A stretch of 64,000 bases of DNA. Source: Stereocaulon alpinum. Lineage: Eukaryota > Ascomycota > Lecanoromycetes > Lecanorales > Stereocaulaceae. Of the stretch, positions 22,117 through 33,487 are shown in pieces (the stretch's first letter is position 1; every line of letters begins with the position of its first letter). The stretch is from positions 1 through 64,000 of the forward strand of contig JAEUBA010000016.1 in assembly GCA_018257865.1 (NCBI GenBank). The letters run 5' to 3'. Both the position numbers and the translations under genes were made by a program. The notes beneath the pieces are model-generated. The model saw nothing but the letters and a program-made list of their open reading frames with translations. It was not told where the DNA came from and searched no databases.

Positions 22117-24153
22117 ATGATGGCAGCTAGAAGGACAATCGTTGGGAGCAAGGCCTGGACTTGCTGCAGATGTCGATTACTATCAACAGCCACCGAACGG
22201 CGTCTATCCCTTAAGCTACCAATATTCCCAGCAAGGACGCGTTTTGCCCCCTCACCGACAGGGTACCTGCACCTGGGGTCTTTACGCACTGCCCTGTTCA
22301 ACTACCTAACTGCAAAAGCTACCGGTGGTCAGTTCATACTCCGCATCGAGGATACCGATAAAGTTGGTCTCCACGTCGACTTTTGCGTAGGGACCATTGA
22401 CATAGCTGATGGAACAAGAAACGGACTGTGGAAGATGCGGAGAGTAGGTTATATGGAGACTTGAAGTGGGCTGGCCTGCAGTGGGATGAGGGTATGGAGC
22501 AAAATACCGTATAGGGGCTGGATGTTCTGACTTCGAGATAGGGCCGGACATCGGGGGCCTTTACGGGCCATACAAGCAGGTATATACAAAAAGTTTCAAT
22601 GGCAGAGGATTCTGCTCATAAAAATCCAGTCAGAAAGAACATCTTTGTACCAGAGCCACGCTAAGAAGCTGCTGGATTCTGGACATGCGTATCGATGTTT
22701 CTGTTCCCCAGAACGGCTGAACAACCTTGCAAAGGAGCGGAGCGATCTAGGACTACCTACTGATTACGATCGAATGTGTACGAACATTTCAAAGGCGGAG
22801 GCCGACGAGCGCTCTACCAAGATGGAGTCACATGTCGTGCGGCTTAAAATGCCGGATGTGGCCCCAGTTTACAACGATCTTGTTTATGGCCCAATTGGCC
22901 AGCGAAAAAAGACCGAGAAATCTCAATTACTGCGTGCAGGACTGGGGTATAGATACGAAGATCCAGTACTGATCAAGTCTGACGGGCTTCCAACCTACCA
23001 CTTGGCGAATGTTGTTGATGACCACCACATGCGCATTACGCACGTCATTCGAGCTGTTGTAAGCTGCGGAGGGGCTCGTCCATGAACACTTCGAGGGTAG
23101 ACTAACTTTGCTAGGAATGGATGCCATCCACTCCGAAGCACATGGTATTGTACAAAGCATTCGATTGGGAGCCGCCAACGTTTGCCCATGTCGGTCTACT
23201 ACTGGACGACTCACGGCAGAAACTTAGCAAGCGTGGTCTTGCTTCAGATATTCGTGGATTCGAAAGAGATGGTTTCTTCGCAGAAGCACTGATCAACTTT
23301 GTAGCCTTGTTTGGCTGGTCTCACAGACTAGGTGACGACTTCATCAATCTACAGAAACTTGTGAAAAATGTAGGTTCCAGCTCTATACGTGTGACGTGCA
23401 TGGTTAGGCTTACGTGGTGCTAGTTTGATCTCAAGTTTACCAAAGGCAATACGATAGCTTCGCCCTTGAAGCTCTTTCATCTTCAGAGACGATACGCAGA
23501 AAGGTACGTCAAAGAAGGTGGCAAGGAGTACGAGTCAATGATCGACAGGCTCCACACCGTCGTAGCGAAGCATCTCGCGGAATATCCTGGGTAAGTAAGA
23601 ACAATCGATTTTGGGAGAGTCCATCGCTCACCGAAGTGAATGTAGAAATCAGGTCTGGCCCAACAACGAACTCAGAGATCGCATCGCTGTTATTCTGCGT
23701 CTCGACGCAGCAAAGTACACCACACCCAACGAATTCTTCGCTCGTCTCTCCCCCCTCTTCTGCTCTCAGCCTCGAAGAGAATGGGAAAGCCACCCGGAGG
23801 ATCACGTCTTGAAAGACAACATGGATACCATCGTAAATTCCTTCAAGCGAGTATCTTGCCAGCAATGGAGTGAAGCCAACCTGAAGGATGTTCTCCCGCA
23901 AATGGCCAGTGCTCTCGAGGCCAAGTGGGATGGCGATGGCGATTTGGCGTATGACCTTGATCCTACTGCAGGTAAAAGGCGCATGTCAATCGTAAAATAT
24001 TTCCTCCGGTGGGCACTGTTCGGAGGCCGTTCGGGTCCGACGTTGATGGTCATGATGAATGTGCTTGGTCGAGATTTGTCATTACAGAGAATCGAGGATG
24101 CTGCGGCCCAGATTGATACCATTGTCCCAGAGACTGCGGGCACTTCTGCTTAA
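22117..24153 (+). CDS. mse1: Mitochondrial glutamyl-tRNA synthetase
   Basis: Class I aminoacyl-tRNA synthetase that charges mitochondrial tRNA with glutamate. Seven exons: 22117-22362, 22419-22491, 22542-22579, 22630-23058, 23115-23369, 23424-23590 and 23646-24153, giving 571 aa. The N-terminus is basic and lacks acids (RRTIVGSKAW..), fitting a mitochondrial presequence. It is followed by RFAPSPTGYLHLGS, where HLGS (52-55) is the HIGH signature. RIEDTDKKRT, the YRYEDPVLIKSDGLPTYHLA block and KLSKR (298-302, the KMSKS loop) follow, then the anticodon-binding domain. The first intron has a slightly weak GTTGGT donor. Two Met codons start the frame; the first is used. Where homologs have IRGEEW, this model gives IRAVEW at the exon 4/5 join, so that junction deserves cDNA support. 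The 3' end faces the csn5 gene. Confidence 0.93.
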
Positions 24154-24391
24154 TCGGTGGGAATGTAAAAAAAAAACAACATCCTCCCAGTAAAAAGACA
24201 ATGCTCGTTGTATCACATGAGTCGACTCTCTCGGATGTCAATCGAGACACTTTGTGAAAGGTCCACGATCGATTCCTTATTTCACTGCTCCAGCTATGCC
24301 TAAGTGCAAGCTTATGTGGAACGTTCTAGTCATCAAATCGTTACTCCTGTAATGCTCGCTCAAAACGCTCAGTGCATGTTTCACTTCCCTC

Positions 24392-25478
24392 TCACGAGCA
24401 AGAAGTCTGCGTGCTGTCCTCTTCGCTTTGCCCTTCCCAGCTATGTCCAGCTCCCACACCATTAAATAGCTTCCCTTTGACCTCGCTAGCCAACAATCCA
24501 GTGACCTCTTCCCCAGCAATCTTATTGCTATCGCGTATGACCTTGTCTAATTGTGTGTCCTTTCCACCTATTCTATGCTGTCCTCCCCTCGAACCTGCTT
24601 TGATGGACCTCTCTGCCTGTCGAATCTTTCCGCCCAGATCTAACATCTGCTTACTGCTATATTCCCGGTTGGTGAAGAGTGGACTCTGACTCAGTGTCGA
24701 TACCCAATACTTGTTCCAGAGTAATTCCAGCAGATGTGTATCTAGCGTACTCTTGAAATGTGAGATCTCTAGCGAGTAGTACTTGCTGGCGTGTGCGCCA
24801 AAATCTTCGATCTTACTCAGCGGTATAGTTTGATAGCCGTCCCCTTCCCCTGCACTTGGTGGCGTGTAATCCTTTGGATACGTTCGAAACGCTCCAATCT
24901 CCACCTTCCCCGCCGAGATTGTGCGGTCCGGGTCAATGACGACAGCAACAAAGGGTTCTACATAATCTTGCTGAATTATCTGTGTATCGACGTCGATCCC
25001 AGATAGCCAGCACCCGTAGCCAGGATGGCTGTGATACCAGCCGACGGCATTGTCTTGCCGTCCGTTGTCTCGACACGACTGAAGATATTGCACCATATAC
25101 TCGTTCGCTGACTCTGAAGCATTGACTCTAGTCTCCGTACCTTCAACAGGTAGTCTGAACGCATCAACAACCACGAAAGCATCTCCTTGAATCTTGCCTT
25201 GCATCAAGCCCATGACCTCTATGGATCCTCCAGAGCGGGCGTGCATGACCATTTTGAGGAGGGCAACGGCGGATATACGGATGTTTTTGAAGTGATGGGG
25301 ATCTTTCTTCCATGGTTTCGCTTCAGCGATGGATTTCTGCTCGCCCTCGTCGTAGCCATAGAGGGCGTCTCGTTGTGAATCAACCAGCTTTACGGCGTTT
25401 TCGAGCTCTGCTATCGATAAGCAATTTGTCGACTATAGAGCTTGGAGGCTTACCCCAGGCTTTTTGTGAGACATCCAT
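24392..25478 (-). CDS. csn5: COP9 signalosome subunit 5, JAMM metalloprotease
   Basis: Catalytic subunit of the COP9 signalosome, which removes NEDD8 from cullins and controls SCF ligases, light response and development in filamentous fungi. Two exons (25478-25454 and 25407-24392) give 346 aa, normal for Csn5/RRI1. The N-terminus starts MDVSQKAWELENAV and leads into the conserved ISAVALLKMVMHARSGG and IEVMGLMQGK. The MPN domain carries the full JAMM zinc motif HSHPGYGCWLSGID (residues 134-147), together with the upstream Glu in IEVMG, so it should be active. The tail is short and Ser/Thr-rich. The gene is convergent with mse1 and divergent from ase1. Confidence 0.96.
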
Positions 25479-25907
25479 ATCTAACAGTGCTAAAAGAACT
25501 TGGAGCTTATCATGGCAAAGGTCGTAGCGAGTTGAATCAATGTTTTATCTCATCTCGACCTGGTATCGAGCAATATGATGCATGGAAGTCCTTGGCAACG
25601 GCGTAAGGCTCAACTTTCGGCTAAGCTAGCCGCTCGGTCGCCATTGACAACAGCCGCTAGTCAACAAACTTCTCATGGTCGCAGAGAGATTGAGACTGAC
25701 TAAGTAGAGCATTGTGCCCACAATTACATCCGTCCTTCGGGCTTCATTCAGCCTCAAGATATCTCCAGAGTAACCGCGTCCAACGACATCTTTGTCTGCG
25801 CACTCAATCAGCGCGATCCACCTCCAAGACTCTCTGTTTTGGTCTTCGCCTACTTTGACACGGCCGGCTACATAGCCAGAACGTCAAAGTCTAACTGCGA
25901 GCCTGTC
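25479..25907. promoter_or_regulatory. Bidirectional promoter region, csn5 / ase1
   Basis: 429 bp lie between two divergent start codons. A near-palindrome GGCTAAGCTAGCC is at about 25619-25631. No named regulatory site was recognised. Confidence 0.5.
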
Positions 25908-28382
25908 ATGGATACAAACTACCTGACAACCCAAGTGTCTACTATAATTGGGCAACTGCATGGCCTATTTGACGAGATCGGCGTTCCCAGCCATGAGAGA
26001 GAATCTAGAGAGTCGGAGGTCAGTCGTGCAAACCATTGAATTTGTAGATTATCGCTAATGGTCGTAGCTCTTCACAGCTCTCTCAGAAACACTGCATAGC
26101 CAACTACGCTTAGTTGCTGCGTACGTATGGAACAACCATGTGGCTCCTATTGACTGACGTCATGCAGCGAGAAAGCTGAACTCACGGATGAAGCACATCG
26201 AATCATAAAGACCATTAGGCAGATGGAAGCGTCCCTTGAGGACCGCGCCCATAGCGAAACATACCAGTTGGAGGAAAAAGAGCTGAAAGTCACCACCCCT
26301 CTCACACGCTGTTTGCAGAATCTCAAGGAGAAGCACAACTCCGTTGCCAAGATCCACCGCGAGAGATTCGAGCAGGTCAAAAGTAAGGAAGGCACTCCTA
26401 CCAGGACAATTCAGCGCTAAATAGGTGCAGAACTCGTCCAAGCCCTCGAATCGTATTCTTCCCATCTCGAACCCTCCTTCGTCAAGGTCACTCTACCACC
26501 TACCTCGAACAATACCTCAATTGCCCCAACATTCGACTTATCGCCATCATACGTTACGTCTTTAGACAAAGAGTTCTCAAGAGTCTATGAAGAGTATACT
26601 CGACGCATTGCTTCCGTCAAAGGCTTTTCGGAAGACATCGTCAACTTTTGGGCTGAGCTAGGTACACCGCAAGCACAGACAGAGAGCTCTATTGTAAAAT
26701 ACTACCGAGACGCTCCTGAGCAGCTTGGCCTTCACGAAAACGATATCCAGCGACTGCAAGCAAAACGCGATAGGCTCATTGAGGAGAAGAGAGGCCGCGA
26801 GCGAAAGCTGAAGGAGTTGAAGAGTACCGTGGAAGGCTTGTGGAATCGGCTCGGCGTGGAAGACGCAGACCGCAAGAGGTTCTTGGCAGGAAATCGAGGA
26901 TGTGGACTCAGAGCTATCAATGAGTTCGAGGCCGAGCTGGATAGGTTGAACGAGTTGAAGAGACAGAATCTGCATCTCTTTGTTGAAGATGCGAGATACA
27001 AGCTTCAGGAATTATGGGACGGCCTTTATTTCTCGGAGGAAGAGATGCTCGAATTTGCACCCGCCTTTTCCGATGTCTACAGCGACGCTCTTCTCTCGGC
27101 TCACGAAGCAGAGATATCACGCTTAGAAGCTCTGAAGGAACAGCGTGCGCCCACGCTGCAGATGATTGACAAGCATCGATCCCTCATCAAAGACCGGGAC
27201 GATCTAGCAGCTTCAAGTCAAGACGCATCTCGACTCTTAGCAAAGAATAACAAGGGAGAGAAGCGTGACCCGACCCGACTGCTAAGGGAAGAAAAGATGA
27301 GAAAGAGAATTGCGAAGGATCTTCCAAAAGTTGAGACAGAGCTTAAAAAGACATTAGAGCGTTGGGAAGATGAATATGGTCGGCCTTTCCTTGTCCATGG
27401 ACTACCATACCTGGAAGAGCTTGCAGCGGCTGCTGCGAAGAGTCTACCTCCGAGATCAAGGACTCCGGCAGGACCAGCATCAACAACTCAGAAGGTTCCG
27501 CTTAAAGTCGCGCCTGCACCATCGACTTCACGCGCTGGTAGTGTGATGCGATGTTATCCACCTCCACGCGCAGGGACTGCAACGCCTGCAGCCACCCTGA
27601 AGCGTAACCCTATGGTAAGCTCTCTGTCCACTACTGGGGGAAGAACACCGTCAAAGATTCCTGCTCGCGTACCATTAGGCAATATGCAACACGGTAATAA
27701 TTCGCCAGAGCGGCGTCAACCTCAGCCAGAGGCATCATATGACACCAACACCATGCGTAAGATGGGTCCACCTGCTAGAGCACCACCTCCCAAGATGAGA
27801 GACCTCTTCGAGCCGCCCCAAGCACCTCCAGTGGGTGCATACGACATGGAGAACACGAGATGTGCAAGTGTTGCATCTTCCAACGGTACTGGTAGCGTCC
27901 GTCAGATCACCCCCGAAGATGTGTATGATGATCGAGAGCGCATGTCATATGTCCCGACCTCCATGATGAATTCCGAACGTAACACTCCTCAAAACTACCG
28001 AGATGTACAGGCTTCAGCACGCTATGATCCACGCTACCAGCAGCAAGGCCAATATGTGCCAACGGCCGACAGCAGACAGATTTCGACAACTTCAACCTCG
28101 ACTACAGCTGCCTCTGGCTCTGAAAATTGGGAGACCTTTGACGATGCATCGGAGCCTGAAATGGATGCTAGTGAAGCTTACTACGCCAAACTGCGAAGTG
28201 CAAAGACCGGCAAACGCTTTACACCAGAGGGCGGGTACACGCCCCCTCACGGTGGTCCTGGGAAGAAGTTCAAGGGCATCTATGGCGCAGGAACGCATCC
28301 TCAAACGGTCATTGAGGAAGAAGGTGGACGAAGGCTCGTGACCGGAAGCGAGTCAGCTTGGACTGATGCAGACGCTTTCTGA
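25908..28382 (+). CDS. ase1: Ase1/PRC1/MAP65 microtubule-bundling protein
   Basis: Crosslinks antiparallel microtubules in the spindle midzone during anaphase. Four exons (25908-26018, 26068-26120, 26168-26382 and 26425-28382) give 778 aa. The N-terminal two thirds is long coiled coil (KLKELKSTVEGLWNRLGV, ELDRLNELKRQNL). The conserved microtubule-binding MAP65 core follows: ELWDGLYFSEEEM and KDLPKVETELKKTLERWEDEYGRPF (about residues 400-520), then a disordered Ser/Pro/Arg-rich tail that in homologs carries Cdk1 sites. All introns are GT-AG and the phases close. The ATG at 25908 is the first in frame and begins the typical short helix MDTNYLTTQVSTIIGQL. Confidence 0.94.
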
Positions 28383-28930
28383 TCTTTTGCAAACCATGAC
28401 TCCACCAAGGATTTGATTCCACTGACGAACATGATTCATTTTCTCGCTCATATTTCAGATTTGGACAGATGCTATTGGGTCGTTGGAAAGATGACGACCC
28501 TTGATGCTGTTGTTCGGTGACATTTTCTTCGAAGCATTGTTTGATAGCACCTTGTTCCTTGTTTTCCATATCACGCTGTTCAGTCCAAAGGTTTTGTCGG
28601 CTTCCGTTAGCCGCGCAGTACATTGACTTGGATGACGAACGGAAGGCGACTGTCGGCTTGTCTCATGTGCATGCATTTCAGCTTGGCGAACACGGCGCAT
28701 GTAGCGGGGTTGCGAGGGAACTGTGTTCATGATAAAAGGCAGGCTGCAAGTCACTGGATTCTTAAATGCAAAGCGTATGGAATTAAGGACTTTTCATGTA
28801 TAGAAACCTGGTGGTCGCTTCACCATCAAAATTGATGGGAATGAATATCAGAACGCTTTTGTCGCATTTCGTTGTGTGTGGGTATCTTCGATTAATTCTT
28901 ACACCCAACCTGAACGCCTTTCCCATACTT
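28383..28930. other. Convergent 3' regions of ase1 and irs4
   Basis: This is the downstream DNA of two tail-to-tail genes. No additional gene or RNA is visible. Confidence 0.5.
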
Positions 28931-30751
28931 TTAACGCCTATGATTTGGATCTTTGACCCCAGTCAGACGCCTCACACTAGCCCACATACCCTCAGACACT
29001 TTGGGAGGAAGTTTATTTCCCTTGAGTCTCGAGTCAACAAGCCAAAGTCCAACCACAAACTCCTCCCTTCCGAGCCTGCCATTACCGCGTGCGTCCACCA
29101 AATCCCAAACTTCTTCCAGTACATCGTCGGGTAGACGGCTTCGACTCCAGATGTCGCGCACCACGATATTCAGGACACAATCGGCTGAGTCCAAGTCCAT
29201 CAAGAGGCCTTTGTTGGCCGCCCAGACGCCTTCATACCGTTTCCTCTCGCGCTCTGTGACTTGGTTCCTATACCGCTTTCTGTCTCCTTCGTGGTGCTTA
29301 TGCGGATGCTTCCTCACAATATGTCCCTTCTTCTTCTTGTAGTCTACCTCTTCGTCTGATCTTAATGGTTCTCTCATGGTGTGTCTCATACCCTTTGCAG
29401 GACTCGGTGTTCGAGATAGTTGTTCCTGGCTGTGATGATGGTGAAACAGCGAGTGTGATTTGCCATGGCGGCGAGGTGGAGGTAGTGGCGGTGGTTTGCT
29501 AGGTGATGGAGCACGGGATGATGCTAAAGAGGAAGCGACCATTGCATTGGCCAGGGAGTCGACTGTAAGCTGAGGAATGTAGCTGTCAGAGGACCGTGTG
29601 GTAGTGCGACTGGGTCTCAGGGGGCTAGGTGACTGGCTGCTCTTGTCAAAGCTTTTAGCAGAGGATAGAGGAGGTCGTCGAAGGGCAGTGGAGGGCTGTT
29701 GGGAAGGTACGAGCAAAGGGTCGGGCTGCCGTTTTCGCAATCGAGAAGCAGTTTCTCGTCCTTGAAACCCTGTCTGCAGGCTTGAGGCAGCTTCGTTGAG
29801 AAAGCCTTCGGTGAAATCCGTAGTTGGAGGTTCCGGGATTCCTGAGATAGGCTTTCCTCTATAGCTCTCGAAAGTAGTTCCGTCGCCTTCCGAAGACCCA
29901 TCTAGAGGGGAGCGCTTTGGTCTTCGACGTGGAGCTGGAGGCTCGGGCACCTGCCTTGACAAGGCTGCTGATGATCCAGCTAGTTCCGCTGGAGGCACAA
30001 AACTGGCGACAGCAGCAATAGCGCTTACATGCGAAGCAGTCGAGACATTTGGGAGGGTAGTCTCTTTTAGGCCAGATCTGGCAGAGAATATGCGCAACGG
30101 AACAGTAGCAGAGGAGCTTGACCTCTTCAATGGTCTGATCGGTGTGGGACTTGCAATTCCTGGTGCCGATTTCGTAACGTAACGCACAGACTGCGTTACT
30201 GGGCCGACTGCCTTGGTATTCTGTTTAGATTCGAAGAGCTTTACTAGGGACGCAGTGGCTGCTGTGGGCGTCTCATCTGTGGGCTGAGATGCATCCATGC
30301 CGTCGGGTCTATCAAAGCCGTGTAATGGGGACGGGCGTCTTCTGTTCGGCCTTTGACCTCGACTTGGTGTAATTTTCGACGTGGCGAGGCGTGCAGCCTT
30401 GTATGAAGGTGACTGCTCTCTGGACTGGGAGCTCCTGCGTGTGGCTTCGACAGTCTCCGAGATACCGGAGCTAGGGAAAGACTTCACCAGAGACATGCCT
30501 GAAGTCTGCCCGGGTGAATTGAACCCTTCAGCGAGCCTCTCCTCCTCCTTACGTCTTCCCGTTCCAACTGTCGAGGCCGCTGCGAGAGCTCCATTTGTAC
30601 CACTATATGTGTTGGGCAAAGGTTTCAGTGTCAAGGAAGGTTGAGAGAAAGCGAGGGAAGCTCCTCGGAAGGCTGCCGATTGTCGCCTCTCGTCATTGGA
30701 GGGTAGGGAGCGGTTCGAAGGGGAGTTGTCCCTAGAAGTATTCGAGGTCAT
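28931..30751 (-). CDS. irs4: Irs4-type EH-domain protein
   Basis: A single-exon gene of 606 aa. Residues 1-490 are low-complexity, rich in Ser, Pro, Arg and Lys. A basic HKHH segment leads to a C-terminal EH domain (about 500-596) with an EF-hand-like loop (DARGNGRLGREEF) and the helices VLEEVWDLVD and EGMWASVRRL. In yeast, Irs4 and Tax4 bind the inositol 5-phosphatase Inp51 through this domain, affecting phosphoinositide levels, cell-wall signalling, autophagy and rDNA silencing. Domain position and the Ser-rich N-terminus match the filamentous-fungal Irs4 group rather than End3 or Pan1, whose EH domains are N-terminal. The start is the first ATG of the open frame. Confidence 0.88.
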   Translation of the reverse strand: MTSNTSRDNSPSNRSLPSNDERRQSAAFRGASLAFSQPSLTLKPLPNTYSGTNGALAAASTVGTGRRKEEERLAEGFNSPGQTSGMSLVKSFPSSGISETVEATRRSSQSREQSPSYKAARLATSKITPSRGQRPNRRRPSPLHGFDRPDGMDASQPTDETPTAATASLVKLFESKQNTKAVGPVTQSVRYVTKSAPGIASPTPIRPLKRSSSSATVPLRIFSARSGLKETTLPNVSTASHVSAIAAVASFVPPAELAGSSAALSRQVPEPPAPRRRPKRSPLDGSSEGDGTTFESYRGKPISGIPEPPTTDFTEGFLNEAASSLQTGFQGRETASRLRKRQPDPLLVPSQQPSTALRRPPLSSAKSFDKSSQSPSPLRPSRTTTRSSDSYIPQLTVDSLANAMVASSLASSRAPSPSKPPPLPPPRRHGKSHSLFHHHHSQEQLSRTPSPAKGMRHTMREPLRSDEEVDYKKKKGHIVRKHPHKHHEGDRKRYRNQVTERERKRYEGVWAANKGLLMDLDSADCVLNIVVRDIWSRSRLPDDVLEEVWDLVDARGNGRLGREEFVVGLWLVDSRLKGNKLPPKVSEGMWASVRRLTGVKDPNHRR

Positions 30752-33487
30752 AAAGCCATGAGATCTGCGGAGAGGTCCAGCAGTCAGTGTATAGTTGTAT
30801 TAACACTTATGAGTAGATCCACGGTCCGAAGATGAGTAGAATGATAAGCTTGTTTATAGATGTTCTACGTCTTATTGAGGTCATGCTTGCAGGATACATT
30901 CATAGGCTACAGATCATTCGGCTAAATACCGGGTCAATCAGTTGTCGGAGCCCTGCTGAGGCGTGCTTTCTCGATCTTGAGTGCCTCAGTCATTGGTACA
31001 CGCCAGCCTTCTGCCGTATGGAATGAAAGTCACGGCTTTAGGACAGCTACGAATGAGTACGCTCTGCTCTTCAGCAGTGCCGTCTTCCGACATGTTTAGT
31101 CTACTAGCTTCCCTGGTGCACTTGTACTGCCATCACACGAAACACACTACGCCAGTGTCTACTAGGAAGGCCAAAGAGAGCACGCTTGCTAGAAGAAAGG
31201 TGAAGTCTACTCGTCGCGAATAATAGATCTAATGCAAATGAGACCTCTTGCGGGTCATACAATTATAGCATTGAGTATGGGCCAAATCCATGACGTTTGA
31301 AAGCTTCTACAACGAGATCGAATTTGAGTGTGTCTAAATACGAGAAATTGTTTTCTTTCGCATGGTCGTCAATCGTGGAGTTGAAGATTGGAAATTGTAG
31401 CCAATTTGCTGTCATTGACCATATTCTTGTTTAGATTGACCACCAGACCTTACACATCAGTAACAGGATTAAACGTCGTTGAGGCATTACTGTCATATAT
31501 TACGAGGCACAGCCCTTTCGTGCTGACTGAAATGCACGGTGATGTGCTTACGATCTCTGTTCTACTACTCGCCAATATTTTCAAGCTATTTTCGTTGAAG
31601 AGCAACCGATGGCTGGGGACCGCTCACCGCGAACAGGGTTTACCTGCCATCTTTTCCCAGGCTTAGGCGTCAAATTCCGCGTCCGGAGCTTCAACCAGCA
31701 TCTTTAAGAATGAGTAGCCTCGGGCGTAGGATGCCTTTCCTATTATCTTGGTTGCAAACCCCGAGCCAGTGTAGCCATCATAGGAAATTCCTCACAACTT
31801 ACAGCCCGGATATCTGCCTTTCCGAGTCGAATTTCGAGAGAGTCCTTCTGACTTAATCACGCACCCTTTGACCATACACGTTATCGTTTTTGTTCTACAT
31901 GATGTGAAGCCACTATGGCATAGAAGGTGCCCTCAACTAAGAACTATCATACGATTGTTCGGGAACGGAGAAACCGCTATATTTGCGGCGCATTGGTACT
32001 TGCAGTCGGGCATGCATCGCTCCCATGACATCTTGAAGACCTTCTTTGTACCGTTTGCTACGGATTCCATATAGATTAACCCTGAACTTCGAGACTTTTT
32101 GCCGAGTTCTGAGTGAAAGTGTGACGAGGTCCATAGAATACGACATAGCTACCTGAGAGGCCTGTCAATCTTGATATCGATCAGTTGGCCCGGTGCATGT
32201 AGAGAAGACAGATCGTTGTTCCGGCAATGTTTTACAAATCGTCCAGATCTCGCCGATGTAAGACTACCTTTGGCTAAGGTTTGCGATCATTGTTTTCTCG
32301 CAGGGTATGCATCTAGCTTCCATGAGTGGCAGTTTGCGTTCCGTCCAGTGGTCATTGAGGAGCATGACTATAGGTCTATAGAAAGGTTGTAGCTGAGAAA
32401 GAGACTTCCGTTCTCCGAGGACTCCCATGTCACAGGAGTAGGAGAAGTTGGCTAAGTAAGGAAAGTCGCTGGCTTCGTGACATGACAAGAAAGAGAGATG
32501 ACCATGGGCTATCTACTCAAACGATGGGGACATCACGCTTTTCGAAATATGCTTCTAGGAAGACCTACCACAGTGAGGGCACGTCAGAGCAACTCGGTAA
32601 GGAGCTCGGCAATGTTGAATGTAAGATTTACGACACATGTAGCCAGGCACTCCTTGGACGAGGATGTATTTTTGTCTCATACGCTACTCAACTCGATGGA
32701 TATGTTGAAAGGATCTCAGTGATCTGTGATGGGATACAAAATTTGATTGATCTCGTAAGTCAATGTGTGGAGCTGTGCGCTGACACATCGCTCACGGGTC
32801 GTCTTCTAGTGGGCTTACTCTCTTTATTCAAAGAATCAATATTCGAGCTCCAAATTCAACAAAGACGTGGCAAACTTCACCAGACAGTCAACAGAGCTGT
32901 CAGTATGATCGGAGATAAGCGAAAGATCAGCTCACGATGAAGCCACAATAAAGTGGATCACCATTGTGGCTCCTTTTTACCTTCCTGGGAGCTTTGTAGC
33001 TGTGCATCCGCCTCGCCCTTTCAGAAATCCTTGAACTTTCCCTCGAAGGCTGGCTGACAAGACAGACTCTGTATGGGATGAACTTGTTCATTTTCGATAC
33101 ACCAAATATGCGGATTGTGATCGCAGACGACTTCTCGATTCTATATCGCTGAAAGGCTTCCGTAGACTGGTCCGACTTTCTTGTTCTACCTTGTAGTACC
33201 GGTAGTACGGTTGCTTAAGCCGTCTCTGAAAGAAAAACCATGTTTGAGCTGTCATGGCTCAGATATACACCTGAGGTCATGAGTGTTCCTACGCAAATAA
33301 CAATGCTAACGGCCCAATCTTCTGTAGTCATAGTGTCCCTGTTCGTTGTCGCCTTTCCTTTTCAATCGGGGAGCCCAAAGCCGACGCTGGCAGGTTGACG
33401 TTGCTATTCAGTCTCGTTCAAGAGAACAGAATTTTGATGGGTCAAAAGCCTTAGCACAGCGAAAACGAACATGAGATGCAATCCATT
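30752..33487. other. Gene-poor 2.7 kb, no supported gene
   Basis: Only short ORFs occur. The longest (32482-32940 on +, 152 aa) has no start context, no recognised family and no codon bias that I can judge. Just after its stop is an inverted repeat AGCCACAAT..ATTGTGGCT (32941-32971) followed by five Ts. No TpG/CpA loss is seen, so this is not a RIP island. It may contain upstream regulatory DNA for irs4 or an unannotated non-coding transcript. Confidence 0.5.
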
